DNA of 64,000 nt from CAWJLE01 sp963843645 (lineage in GTDB: Bacteria; Chloroflexota; Anaerolineae; DAOTYC01). The stretch's first letter is position 1. Each line of letters opens with the position of its first letter. This document shows, one piece after another, positions 16,330-25,199 of this stretch. The stretch is from positions 186,001 to 250,000 of the forward strand of contig CAWJLE010000003.1 of assembly GCA_963843645.1 (NCBI GenBank), written 5' to 3'. The translations under genes were made by a program, and so were the position numbers. Below the pieces are notes generated by a model that had not been told where the DNA came from, searched no databases, and saw only the letters and a program-made list of their open reading frames with translations.

Positions 16330-17103
16330 GTGAAACGGGACCTGTTCGATCTGACCGGCAAGGTGGCGATGATCACCGGCGCAGGTGGAGGGCTGGGGAC
16401 GGCCATTGCCGAAGGCTTTGCCGAGTACGGCGCGGCGGTCGTGCTGATCGATCTGGACGTTGAAGCGGCGCGGACTGCGTTGGCGCGAATTGAAGCGGGT
16501 GGTGGACGTGGCGTCGCGATCGGCTGCAACGTGACCCGGGAAGAGGAGGTCGACGCGGCCGTGACGCAGGCCCTGACGGCGTTCGGACAGATCGATATCC
16601 TCGCCAATGTGGCGGGGATCTCCGGCCGCGCGCCGGCAGAGGAGATGACGACGGCGTTGTGGGATCGGGTTATGGACGTCAACCTGAAGGGTACCTTTTT
16701 GTTTTGCGTCCGCGTGGGCCGGGAGATGATCAAACGGGGTCGGGGCGGCAGGATCATTAACATGGCGTCCGTGGCTGGAGTCGTAGGCATCACGACCGGA
16801 AACCTGAACTACGCGGCCTCCAAAGGCGGAGTCATCGCCATGACGCGTGTACTGGCGGTGGAGTGGGCCAAGCACCAAATACTGGTCAATTCGGTGGCGC
16901 CGACGCATTTCGAGACGCCGCTGATTGCGGACCTGTTGATCAAGAAACCCGAAACGCGGGACTACATCGTCAGCAACATCCCTCTGCGGCGTATGGGCCA
17001 GCCGGAAGAAATAGTCGGCCCGTTTATCTTTCTGGCCTCAGCGGCGTCATCCATGGTTACGGGCCACTGCCTCGTGGTGGACGGAGGACACACGGCGTGG
17101 TGA
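16330..17103 (+). CDS. Short-chain dehydrogenase/reductase
   Basis: A 257-residue classical SDR. It has the cofactor loop TGAGGGLGTAIA near residue 17, an acidic residue after the second strand (LIDLDVEAA) that favours NAD(H), NVAGISG in place of NNAG, the catalytic serine in NMASVAGV, and the YAASK Tyr/Lys pair near 160. The C-terminus GHCLVVDGGHTAW is typical of 3-oxoacyl-reductase or sugar/polyol dehydrogenase-like members. It follows a sugar ABC operon across a terminator hairpin, so it may oxidise the imported sugar or alcohol; substrate is not evident. The start ATG... is read here as GTG at 16330, preceded by AAGAGGAGG. Confidence 0.85.
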   Translation: MKRDLFDLTGKVAMITGAGGGLGTAIAEGFAEYGAAVVLIDLDVEAARTALARIEAGGGRGVAIGCNVTREEEVDAAVTQALTAFGQIDILANVAGISGRAPAEEMTTALWDRVMDVNLKGTFLFCVRVGREMIKRGRGGRIINMASVAGVVGITTGNLNYAASKGGVIAMTRVLAVEWAKHQILVNSVAPTHFETPLIADLLIKKPETRDYIVSNIPLRRMGQPEEIVGPFIFLASAASSMVTGHCLVVDGGHTAW

Positions 17104-17115
17104 AGGGCGGCCGCG

Positions 17116-18105
17116 TCACTCGTCGGCGATTTGGATGACGACCTTGCCGAAGCTCTGGTTGGATGCCATGTAACGGTGCGCGTCCGCGAGGCGATCGAGC
17201 GGAAAGACCCAATCGACGATCGGCCGGATGAGGCCGCGCGCAATCTGCGGGAGAGCGCGCTCGGCGAACAGGCGCGTGGCCGAGATCTTCTCCTCCAGGG
17301 GGCGGGACCGCAGCGCGGTGCCCACGAGATGCAGTCGCTTGCGCAAGACGGTGCCCAGGTCGATCTCCGCGACAGAGCCGGACAAGGTCCCGACCTCGAC
17401 CATGCGGCCCTTCAGCGCGAGTGCGTTGAGGTTCTGCGCCAGATAGGCGCCGCCGACGAAGTCAATCAGGGCGTGGACTCCCTCGCCGCCGGTCTCGCGC
17501 ATCACCGCCTGAACAAAATCCTCGCTCGAAGTATCGATCACGACGTCCGCGCCGAGCGCCTTGATGCGATCGACCTTGGCTGGTGTGCGGGTTGTGGCGA
17601 GGACGATGCAGCCCGAGGCGTGGGCCATCTGCACCGCGGCCGTCCCGACGCTGCTGGCGCCCGCGTGAATGAGCACGCGCTCGCCCGAAGCCAGGCCGGC
17701 CTGGGTGAACAGAGCGTCGTGGGCGGTGATGAAGGCCTCCGGCACGGCGGCGGCATCGAGCAAGTCCAGGCCTTCCGGCACCGGAACCAGCAATCGCTCG
17801 TGCGACGCTATGAACTCAGCCTGACCACCGCCGCCGCTCAGACCCATGACGCGCTGCCCTGGTTTTACGAGCCTCGCTTCCGGTCCGATCTCCTCCACGA
17901 TTCCTGCAAACTCCAGACCTGGGACGTCTGCGGGCGACCCCGGAGGGGCGGGGTAGTGCCCCTGGCGCTGCAGCAGGTCGGCGCGGTTGAGCCCGCTGGC
18001 GACGACGCGTACCAAGGCCTGATCCGCACATGGCGCCGGTCGGGGCACGTCCTGAATTGAGATAACTTCCGGCCCACCGGCCCCTGTATAGACGGCTGCA
18101 CGCAT
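17116..18105 (-). CDS. NAD(P)H:quinone oxidoreductase-like (MDR superfamily)
   Basis: A 329-residue medium-chain reductase of the zinc-independent quinone oxidoreductase branch. It shows the N-terminal pattern MRAAVYTGAGGPEVISIQDVPRP, the segment ASGLNRADLLQRQGHYPAPPG and the cofactor site LIHAGASSVGTAAVQMA, with no zinc-ligand cysteines. This is the group of E. coli QorA and human TP53I3 (PIG3), NADPH-dependent reductases of quinones or enones. AAGGAGG precedes the ATG. It is a single-gene unit convergent with the SDR at 16330 and divergent from the alcohol dehydrogenase at 18463, so it may be a housekeeping gene unrelated to its neighbours. Confidence 0.88.
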   Translation of the reverse strand: MRAAVYTGAGGPEVISIQDVPRPAPCADQALVRVVASGLNRADLLQRQGHYPAPPGSPADVPGLEFAGIVEEIGPEARLVKPGQRVMGLSGGGGQAEFIASHERLLVPVPEGLDLLDAAAVPEAFITAHDALFTQAGLASGERVLIHAGASSVGTAAVQMAHASGCIVLATTRTPAKVDRIKALGADVVIDTSSEDFVQAVMRETGGEGVHALIDFVGGAYLAQNLNALALKGRMVEVGTLSGSVAEIDLGTVLRKRLHLVGTALRSRPLEEKISATRLFAERALPQIARGLIRPIVDWVFPLDRLADAHRYMASNQSFGKVVIQIADE

Positions 18106-18346
18106 GGACGACCTCCTTTATCTAACGAACCACCAGTGGACAACTGCCTCTGCCTGGTAGTCCAGCACCTCTCGCACTGGGCGCGACGCACAGAACCGTA
18201 ACTCGTCACCTAAGTATTATAACACCGGCGGTCCACTGTTGCGGGGCGATTGCATTAAAATTGTTGCGCCCACGGTTGTGACCCACGGGGGTGTGAAGCT
18301 GGAGAACCGGCTGTCACAAACTGGATAAAAACCAGACGAAAGCCTG

Positions 18347-18398
18347 TTGACCAATTCATCAAAGTGCAATATACTGAGGATGAATTGAAGCCTTTCAA
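18347..18398 (+). promoter_or_regulatory. Promoter with inverted repeat upstream of the alcohol dehydrogenase
   Basis: TTGACC at 18347-18352, a 17-base spacer and TATACT at 18370-18375 form a good sigma70 promoter with a start near 18382. TTGAA at 18385-18389 and TTCAA at 18394-18398 form an inverted repeat with 4 bases between, at about +4, a plausible operator. The rest of the 18106-18346 stretch holds only the leader of the divergent quinone oxidoreductase. Confidence 0.55.
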
Positions 18399-18462
18399 CA
18401 AGCAAATGGGAAGATGTGTATTTCCCAATCTATCAAAATCTCATGACATCGTGGAGGATGCA

Positions 18463-19524
18463 ATGGCTAAGAAGACAATGATGGGTGTCGTTCTGCCTGG
18501 CAACAGCACGGTCGAGTTTCGCGAGTTCCCGATCCCCGAGCCGGGCTTTGGCCAGGTTTTGTTGAAGATGAAGGCTTCGTCGATTTGCGGCAGCGACATT
18601 CGAGCGATCTATCGGGCGCACATGGGCGAGAAGGACGAGGCATACCGGGGCGTGATCGCCGGACACGAGCCGTGCGGCCAGATCGTGAAGCTGGGCCCGG
18701 GCACGAAGCGGTTCAAGGAAGGCGACCGCGTCATCGTCTACCACATCTCCGGCTGCGGCGTGTGCCACGATTGCCGAATGGGCTACATGCTCAGCTGCAC
18801 CAGTCCGCTGCGGGCTGCGTACGGCTGGCAGCGTGACGGCGGCCATGCGGAATACCTCCTGGCTGAAGAGAACACTCTGGTAGCGCTGCCGGACCAGCTG
18901 ACGTACCTGGACGGCGCCCTCGTGGCCTGCGGCTACGGGACGACCTACGAGGCGCTGCAGCGCATGGAGGTCTCGGGCCGGGACCGCACGCTCGTCACCG
19001 GGCTCGGCCCGGTCGGGCTGGCCGCGCTGGTGCTGGCCAAGGCGATGGGTTCGACCATGACCATCGGCGTGGACGTGGTCGACGAGCGCATCGAGCTGGC
19101 CAAGAAGTTGGGCCTGATCGACGTCGCTATCAAGAGCACGGATCACGAGAAGGCCCTCGCTGAGATCATGGCGGCGACTGAAGGCAAGGGGGCGGAAGTC
19201 ACAGTCGATGCTTCCGGCAATCCGGCGGGGCGATTCCTGGGAATCCAGGGCACTCGCCAGTGGGGCCGGTTCGCGTTCGTCGGCGAAGGCAATTCAGTCA
19301 CCTTCGAGCCGAGCCGCGACGTCATGCACAAGCAGATTACGCTCTTTGGCTGCTGGGTGACCACCGTTGCGCACATGGAAGACCTGGTGGAGCGGCTGGT
19401 GCGTTGGCAGATTCACCCCGACATGATCGTCACGCATACGTTCCCATTCGAGAAGATGGCCGATGCGTACAAACTGATGGACGAGGGCAAGTGCGGCAAG
19501 GTGGCCATCGTCTGGCCGGACTAA
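18463..19524 (+). CDS. Zinc-dependent alcohol/polyol dehydrogenase (threonine-dehydrogenase-like MDR)
   Basis: A 353-residue zinc MDR enzyme. The catalytic zinc residues lie in SSICGSDIRA (Cys) and VIAGHEPCG (His-Glu). The structural zinc loop has four cysteines in the spacing C-x2-C-x2-C-x7-C (SGCGVCHDCRMGYMLSC). The Rossmann loop is VTGLGPVGLAALVLA, followed by GVDVVDERIELAKKLG, with an aspartate that suggests NAD. The start is ATG at 18463 with GGAGG five bases upstream; an in-frame ATG at 18364 lies inside the promoter. It is likely to oxidise a secondary alcohol, polyol or sugar alcohol. Paired with the uroporphyrinogen-decarboxylase-like gene 104 bases downstream. Confidence 0.88.
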   Translation: MAKKTMMGVVLPGNSTVEFREFPIPEPGFGQVLLKMKASSICGSDIRAIYRAHMGEKDEAYRGVIAGHEPCGQIVKLGPGTKRFKEGDRVIVYHISGCGVCHDCRMGYMLSCTSPLRAAYGWQRDGGHAEYLLAEENTLVALPDQLTYLDGALVACGYGTTYEALQRMEVSGRDRTLVTGLGPVGLAALVLAKAMGSTMTIGVDVVDERIELAKKLGLIDVAIKSTDHEKALAEIMAATEGKGAEVTVDASGNPAGRFLGIQGTRQWGRFAFVGEGNSVTFEPSRDVMHKQITLFGCWVTTVAHMEDLVERLVRWQIHPDMIVTHTFPFEKMADAYKLMDEGKCGKVAIVWPD

Positions 19525-19628
19525 ACGATACCCGGAGCGAAGCCGCAAAGGCCGTGCGACCTATCGACGCGGCCTAAGCGGCTTTCGCCTTGACTTAGTT
19601 TCGAACTACACAGGGAGGCACTTGGAAG

Positions 19629-20786
19629 ATGAACTCTCGTGAGAGGGTCAGGCTGGCGCTGGATCACAAGGAGCCGGACCGCGTGCCGTTCGACCTCGGT
19701 GGCACGTCGGTGTCGCTGATCCACGTGACGGCCTATCAGAACCTGCGGCGACATCTGAACATGCCGGCTGTGCCCCGCAACGTCATCCTGACGGCAGAGC
19801 AAATCACCTGGCTGGACGAGGACATCGCGGACCGGCTGGAGACCGACGTCAGATTGGTGATTCCGGCGTTTGCCGAAGGTTTTGAGTTGAAGTTCGTCGA
19901 CGAGGGAGCGTACGAGTCCTACGGCGACGAGTGGGGCGTGCGGTGGCGCAAGCCGAAAGAGGGCGGCTTCTACTACGACATGTACTTCCACCCCCTGGAA
20001 AACGCTGAGAGCATCGCAGACCTGCGCGCGTTCAAGTTCCCGGATCCGGTGGACCCTAATCGATTCGTTGGGATGCGCCCTGCGGCGGAGGCTGCAGCGG
20101 CAAAGGGCAAGGCTATCACCGTGTCAGGCGCAGCGTCCGGCATCATGGAAACCTACTCGTGGCTGCGCGGCTACGAGCAGTTCTACATGGACCTGGCTGC
20201 CAATCCGGAATGGGTGACCTACATGCTGGAGCGGATGGCCGAGTTCAAGATGGCGTATTGGGAGCGGGCACTGGCGGAAATCGGTGACCTGGTCGACGTG
20301 GTCCTGGAGTTCGACGACATGGCCGGCCAGCAGGCGCTGCTGTTCTCGCCCACCACGTATCGCCGATTGATCAAGCCGTGGCACAAAAAGCTCTTCCGCC
20401 GAATTCACGAGCTGGCGCCGAATGCGAAGCTGTTTCTGCATTGCTGCGGCGCCGTGCGACCGCTCATTCCCGACCTCATCGACATCGGAGTGGAGGTCTT
20501 GAATCCGGTGCAGATCAGCGCCGCGGACATGAATCTCCGCGAATTGAAGCGCGATTTCGGACGCGAAATTGTCTTCTGGGGCGGCGGCGTGGACACGCAG
20601 CGCGTGCTGGGCACCGCTACGCCGGAGGAGGTCCGAACACACGTTCGCGGCAACATCGAGGCTCTCGCTCCTGGTGGCGGCTTCGTGTTTGCTGCCGTGC
20701 ACGACGTTCAAGCCAACGTTCCGCCCGAAAACCTGGCAGCCATGTGGGACGCCTGGAAGTCGTTTGGAGGTTACGGAGCGGGTTGA
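19629..20786 (+). CDS. Uroporphyrinogen decarboxylase/MtaA-family protein of unknown substrate
   Basis: A 385-residue TIM-barrel protein of the URO-D superfamily, which includes heme decarboxylase HemE and zinc-dependent corrinoid:coenzyme M methyltransferases such as MtaA. It opens MNSRERVRLALDHKEPDRVPFD, typical of the non-HemE branch. FLHCCGAVRPLIPDLIDIG contains an H-x-C motif in the position of the MtaA zinc ligands, and the chain ends with VHDVQANVPPEN. No heme-synthesis gene is nearby; the neighbours are a zinc alcohol dehydrogenase and sugar transporters. A methyl-transfer or carbohydrate-related role is possible, but the substrate cannot be read from the sequence. GGGAGG precedes the ATG. 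Confidence 0.8.
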   Translation: MNSRERVRLALDHKEPDRVPFDLGGTSVSLIHVTAYQNLRRHLNMPAVPRNVILTAEQITWLDEDIADRLETDVRLVIPAFAEGFELKFVDEGAYESYGDEWGVRWRKPKEGGFYYDMYFHPLENAESIADLRAFKFPDPVDPNRFVGMRPAAEAAAAKGKAITVSGAASGIMETYSWLRGYEQFYMDLAANPEWVTYMLERMAEFKMAYWERALAEIGDLVDVVLEFDDMAGQQALLFSPTTYRRLIKPWHKKLFRRIHELAPNAKLFLHCCGAVRPLIPDLIDIGVEVLNPVQISAADMNLRELKRDFGREIVFWGGGVDTQRVLGTATPEEVRTHVRGNIEALAPGGGFVFAAVHDVQANVPPENLAAMWDAWKSFGGYGAG

Positions 20787-20844
20787 TTGGTCCGAGGGGA
20801 GGTGCTGTAACGGCAGTGAAAGCGGTGTCGTGCCCCGTAATTTC

Positions 20845-20873
20845 TTGACAGCACCTTCCTTTGATGTTATAAT
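20845..20873 (+). promoter_or_regulatory. Consensus sigma70 promoter of the dual-ATPase ABC operon
   Basis: TTGACA at 20845-20850, exactly 17 bases, then TATAAT at 20868-20873: a perfect consensus promoter. The start site is near 20880, giving a leader of about 330 bases before the first ATPase gene. A GAA-ACA-TTC near-palindrome lies at the start site. Confidence 0.7.
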
Positions 20874-21213
20874 CGTACTGAAACATTCAAGCGAACGCAG
20901 TCGAATCTTCAACAATTGCAGTACATTTCCGTTCAATTTTCATCAAGTGATGTGTTCACAGTCAGATTGTCAGAGTTGCACTCGGACTCTGCTTGCTGAA
21001 CCCGTGCTGTCGGAATGCGGCCTTTGGACGGGGAGCCGTTCCTCCTGCGCTACTACTGACTTCTGGCGGTCGTCTTTTTGCGCTCTAAGCGTCAGAGAGT
21101 AGTTCTTGTTGCGTTAGGAGTTCTAATCTGAGTCATTGGTGAACAATTGGAGGTCATCGCGCCTCCATGAGCTGGAACAACTTCCGTAGAATGTCTAGAG
21201 GGAGAACAACTGA
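20874..21213 (+). other. Long untranslated leader of the dual-ATPase ABC operon
   Basis: About 330 bases with no supported gene. A small GGAGG/CCTCC hairpin lies near 21149-21167. The ribosome binding site GAGGGAGA precedes the ATG at 21214. The length leaves room for post-transcriptional control, but no known riboswitch motif was recognised. Confidence 0.4.
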
Positions 21214-22329
21214 ATGGCCGACATCGTGGTCAAGAACGTCTGGAAGAAGTATGGTGACGTTGCTGCGGTCAAGGGCCTCTCCTTTGGAGTGAAAGACGGA
21301 GAGATCCTGGCTATACTGGGGCCGTCTGGCGCAGGCAAGACGTCCACACTCAAGGTGATCGCCGGCATTCTGCCGCTGGATGCAGGCGAGGTCTACATCG
21401 ATGGCCGCCTGGTCAACTCCATTCCGACGAAACAACGTGATGTGGCCATGATTTTTGAAACCTACGCCCTCTACCCTCATTTGACTGTGTATGAAAACAT
21501 GGTATTTCCCCTCAAAGCGCCCGGCCGAAACATGTCCCGGGACGAGATCGATCAGCGCGTGCGCTGGGCCGCAGATCTTCTCCACATCCCTGAGTTGCTG
21601 GAGCGCAAGCCGCGTGAGTTGAGCAGCGGCCAGAAACAACGTGTGTCTGTGGGTCGCGCCCTGGTTCGCAAGCCGGCCGTCTACCTTATGGACGAGCCCA
21701 TTTCTCACCTGGATGCCAAGCTGCGCCACGCCATGCGCGCCGAGCTGAAAAAGATCATGGAGGAGACGCTTCATACGTCCACGATCTACGTAACTCACGA
21801 TTATACCGAGGCCATGGCGTTGGCCAACAAAGCCATCGTTATTAACAAGGGCATGATGCAGCAATCCGGAACCCCCGACGACATCTTCAACCGTCCGGCC
21901 AACCAGTTCGTGGCACATGTGGTTGGTTCGCCCCCCATGAACTTCCTGAATTGCCACCTGGTCTCAAAGGGCGATGAGTTGTGGTTCGATGGCGATGATG
22001 GCAGCTTCCGGATGCCCGTGCCTGGCCGCTTGAAGTCCGTCTGCTCCTCACGAACCGGTGACGGCGGTCTCGTGCTGGGCATTCGTCCCGTAGACGTCAG
22101 GTTCTCGAACGAAGCGCGGGAGGGCTACGACGTGCCGGGCACGGTCTACGTGTTCGAACCCCTGGGCAGTACGGGGATCCTGACCGTGAGCGTGGGCAAC
22201 GCCCGAGCGCAGATCGCGACCGGCTACACCGTGCCGGTGCAGATCGACGATCGGGTGTGGCTGCAGTTTGATGAGGCAAACCTGCACGTATTCGACGGCG
22301 CCACGACACGTAACGTGTTGAGTGTTTAA
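21214..22329 (+). CDS. Sugar/polyol ABC transporter ATPase 1 (MalK/UgpC type)
   Basis: A 371-residue ATPase for a carbohydrate-uptake family 1 transporter. Walker A GPSGAGKTST near 36, signature LSSGQKQRVSVGRAL near 137, Walker B VYLMDEP near 158 and switch histidine VTHD near 193 are present, followed by a C-terminal MalK-like OB regulatory domain (about 240-371). The Q-loop glutamine is replaced by glutamate in IFETYALYPH (about 80-89), and the signature is LSSGQ rather than LSGGQ. It is first in an operon with a second ATPase, two binding proteins and two permeases, and probably pairs with ATPase 2 as a heterodimer. Confidence 0.88.
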   Translation: MADIVVKNVWKKYGDVAAVKGLSFGVKDGEILAILGPSGAGKTSTLKVIAGILPLDAGEVYIDGRLVNSIPTKQRDVAMIFETYALYPHLTVYENMVFPLKAPGRNMSRDEIDQRVRWAADLLHIPELLERKPRELSSGQKQRVSVGRALVRKPAVYLMDEPISHLDAKLRHAMRAELKKIMEETLHTSTIYVTHDYTEAMALANKAIVINKGMMQQSGTPDDIFNRPANQFVAHVVGSPPMNFLNCHLVSKGDELWFDGDDGSFRMPVPGRLKSVCSSRTGDGGLVLGIRPVDVRFSNEAREGYDVPGTVYVFEPLGSTGILTVSVGNARAQIATGYTVPVQIDDRVWLQFDEANLHVFDGATTRNVLSV

Positions 22330-22414
22330 AGTTCACGAGAGCACGGTAAGCGGTGGAAACGCCGGACTGTCCTTTGCGAAGATTCGTGTACTCGCCGGGC
22401 TTAGGAGAAGATAG

Positions 22415-23548
22415 ATGGCCGAAGTCACCATTCAGAACGTTTGGAAGTTGTACACCAGCACCGAAAAGAAGAAGGGCGAGCCGGTCCAGGCCGTGAAGGA
22501 TCTCAACCTGGAGGTCAAGGACAAGGAGTTCATGGCGTTGCTAGGACCGTCCGGCTGCGGCAAGACCACGACTTTGCGCATGGTCGCCGGACTGGAGAAG
22601 ATCACTCGCGGCGATATCTTGATCGGGGACCGACGCGTGAACGACCTGCAGCCTAAGGACCGTGACATCGCCATGGCATTCGAGACTTACGCGTTGTATG
22701 CGCCGCTCAGCGTCTACGAAAACATCGCCTTCCCATTGCGGGCCAAGAACCTGCCGGCGGCAGAGATCGACAGCCGGGTACGCGAGACGGCCCGGTCCCT
22801 CGACGTCACCGACTTGCTACCCCGCAAGCCCGGTGAGTTGAGCGGCGGGCAGCGCCAGCGCGTGTCCCTGGGGCGGGCCATCGTGAGGCGGCCGGCGGTC
22901 TTCTTGATGGACGAACCGTTGTCGCACCTGGACGCGGAGCAGCGCTACCGGACGCGCGGCGAGATCAAACATCTGACGAAGACGCTCGAAAGAACCGTAA
23001 TCTACGTGACTCACGATCAGATCGAGGCCATGGCCCTGGCGGACCGCATCGCGATCATGAATTTCGGAGTCTTGCAGCAAGTTGGGACCCCTTACGAGGT
23101 CTTCATGTTCCCAGCGAACGAGTTTGTGGCTGGATTCATCGGCTCGCCCCCCATCAACTTTCTGGAGTGCTCGGTGGTTAGTCGCAACGGCGACACTGTT
23201 CTGCAGGGCGAGGGCGGCGCGTTTGAAGTTTACGCCGATGGCGCTCTGCGCACAAGAATCGACAAGCTGGGCGCCAAGCGGTTCAAAGCGAGCATCCGGC
23301 CAAATGATATCACGCTGTACACGAGCGAGCCAGCCCAGGCGCAGGTTCCGCACCCTATCCAGGCGAAGGTATACGTGTTTGAGCCGCTTGGGGAAGAGGG
23401 CATTCTGACTGTTGAGTTGGGAAAGAATCTGGCCCGAATCGTGACCGCTCCGCACCTGAATGTGAAGACAGGGCAGCCGGTGTGGCTGGACTTCGACCAG
23501 GAACGAATTCACATTTTCGATCCCGAAACGGGCAATTCGCTGCGTTAG
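22415..23548 (+). CDS. Sugar/polyol ABC transporter ATPase 2 (MalK/UgpC type)
   Basis: A 377-residue ATPase paralogous to the preceding gene. Walker A GPSGCGKTTT near 40, signature LSGGQRQRVSLGRAIV, Walker B VFLMDEP and switch VTHD are intact, and a C-terminal OB domain follows that ends IHIFDPETGNSLR. The Q-loop again has glutamate for glutamine, in AFETYALYAPL near 88. Two different MalK-type ATPases in one operon recall glycerol- or polyol-type systems with heterodimeric ATPases. The 3' third of this gene, from about 23094, is the left end of a 2.1-kb tandem duplication; a decayed second copy lies at 25200-25698. Confidence 0.88.
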   Translation: MAEVTIQNVWKLYTSTEKKKGEPVQAVKDLNLEVKDKEFMALLGPSGCGKTTTLRMVAGLEKITRGDILIGDRRVNDLQPKDRDIAMAFETYALYAPLSVYENIAFPLRAKNLPAAEIDSRVRETARSLDVTDLLPRKPGELSGGQRQRVSLGRAIVRRPAVFLMDEPLSHLDAEQRYRTRGEIKHLTKTLERTVIYVTHDQIEAMALADRIAIMNFGVLQQVGTPYEVFMFPANEFVAGFIGSPPINFLECSVVSRNGDTVLQGEGGAFEVYADGALRTRIDKLGAKRFKASIRPNDITLYTSEPAQAQVPHPIQAKVYVFEPLGEEGILTVELGKNLARIVTAPHLNVKTGQPVWLDFDQERIHIFDPETGNSLR

Positions 23549-23754
23549 CGGTTTCTGGTGGACCGGGCGCGTTACCAGGCGTAGGGGAAGCCCCCAAGTG
23601 GCCGTCTTGCCGGCGGCCGATCGCCAGAGTAGCCCAACATGAATGCGAACATCAGAGTTGCCGAAAGGGGGGATGTGCAGACAGCAGAAAACCGGCTTGT
23701 TGTCGTGTCCCACGGGTTTCTCTCAACTGTATGCTTCCGATGAAGGAGGAACAA

Positions 23755-25134
23755 ATGAGACAGTCCCTGGTTTTGAAGATCTTTGCGATCGCTTTGATCG
23801 CAGCCATGCTGGTGCCGACGGTGGCGGTGGCCCAGACTCCGGCGCCAGCGGCGTTCGACTGGCAGCAGGAAAAGGGCAAGACTATCAGTTTGATTATGCC
23901 GAAGCACGCCTACACAGACTCTGTGGTTCCGCTCTTCCCGGAATTCGAGAAGCTGACGGGCATCACGGTCAAGTATGACGTTCTCTCGGAAGAGCAGTTC
24001 TTCGAGAAGCTGCTGATCGACCTGTCTACGCAAGCCGGCACCTACGACATCTTCATGACGGGCCCGGTCACCAACTGGAAGTACGCTCCCGCGGGCTGGA
24101 TCGAGCCGCTGGACGACTACATCAACAACCCGAAGCTGACCGCCCCCGACTGGGATTTCGCCGATTTCTTCCCGTCGCTGATTTCGGCCAGCCGCTGGGA
24201 CAAGACACCAGGCTCTGGCGTTGGCAAGGGGCCGCTGTGGGCGTTGCCGGTAAACGAGGAAGGCTACGCGCTGTTCTATCGCAAGGACCTCTTCGCGGCC
24301 AAGAACATTGAAGTGCCTAAGACGTGGGATGAGCTGTACCAGACCGCCAAGTCGCTGAATGGCACCGAGTGGGACGGCAAGACTCTCTCCGGTTTCGTGG
24401 CTCGTGGCAACCGCTCCTGGCCGACCATCAACGCCGGTTACGGCTCGATGTTCTGGACGTATGGCGGCAAAGACTTTGACGCCAACTTCAACTGCCAGAT
24501 CAACAACGAGATCGGCGTCCAGGTGACCGACCTGTGGGCCAAGCTGATGCAGGACGCCGCCCCGAAGGACGTCATCAACTACACGTGGTACGAGGCGCAG
24601 GATAACTTCAACGCCGGCAAATCCGCGATGTTCATCGACGCCGACCACATGGCCCAGGCGTTCGAAGCCAAGGGTTCTCCGGTCGCGGGCAAGGTCGGGT
24701 ACGCTCCTCCGCCCAGTGGCCCGAACGGCGAGCCGCCGCGGACCAGCCTGTGGATGTGGTCGACCGCCATGTCTGCTGCTTCCAAGAACAAGAACGCGGC
24801 CTGGCTGTGGCTGCAGTGGGCGGCCTCCAAGGACATCCTGACCCGGAGCGCAGTCGCGGGCAACATCAACCCGTGCCGCATCTCCGTGGCGAACTCGCCG
24901 GAAGTCGCGGCGTACATGAAGGATTGGGGCGACTACCAGAAGACGTACATCATGCTGATGGACAAGGTCGTCGCTCTGAACTGGGCTCCAATGAAGGAGA
25001 TGTCGCAGATCGGTGACCGTTGGGCCGTCGCCGTTCAGGAAGTCATCCTGGGATCGAAGAGCTCCAAGGATGCTCTGGACGCCGCCGCCGCGGACATCAA
25101 TGCGATCGTGAAGAAAGCTGGTTACGTGAAGTAG
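23755..25134 (+). CDS. ABC transporter substrate-binding protein, family 1, copy A
   Basis: A 459-residue extracellular solute-binding protein family 1 (MalE/UgpB-like) member. The signal peptide MRQSLVLKIFAIALIAAML is followed by cleavage near AVAQ, with no lipobox cysteine. The mature part has EKLTGITVKYDVLSEEQFFE, TYDIFMTGPVTNW and WALPVNEEGYALFYRKDLF, the usual fold-II pattern. The start chosen is ATG 23755 with AAGGAGGA four bases upstream; the frame is open further back but without a binding site. It is nearly identical (about nine residues in ten by eye) to the gene at 25830, from which it differs mostly near the C-terminus. The ligand is likely a polyol, sugar or sugar derivative. Confidence 0.88.
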   Translation: MRQSLVLKIFAIALIAAMLVPTVAVAQTPAPAAFDWQQEKGKTISLIMPKHAYTDSVVPLFPEFEKLTGITVKYDVLSEEQFFEKLLIDLSTQAGTYDIFMTGPVTNWKYAPAGWIEPLDDYINNPKLTAPDWDFADFFPSLISASRWDKTPGSGVGKGPLWALPVNEEGYALFYRKDLFAAKNIEVPKTWDELYQTAKSLNGTEWDGKTLSGFVARGNRSWPTINAGYGSMFWTYGGKDFDANFNCQINNEIGVQVTDLWAKLMQDAAPKDVINYTWYEAQDNFNAGKSAMFIDADHMAQAFEAKGSPVAGKVGYAPPPSGPNGEPPRTSLWMWSTAMSAASKNKNAAWLWLQWAASKDILTRSAVAGNINPCRISVANSPEVAAYMKDWGDYQKTYIMLMDKVVALNWAPMKEMSQIGDRWAVAVQEVILGSKSSKDALDAAAADINAIVKKAGYVK

Positions 25135-25199
25135 TCGGCCGAAGACTCGCAGACTTTGGACCGTCAGAGTTGGCCGGTAGGGGGAGAGGCTCGCAAGAA

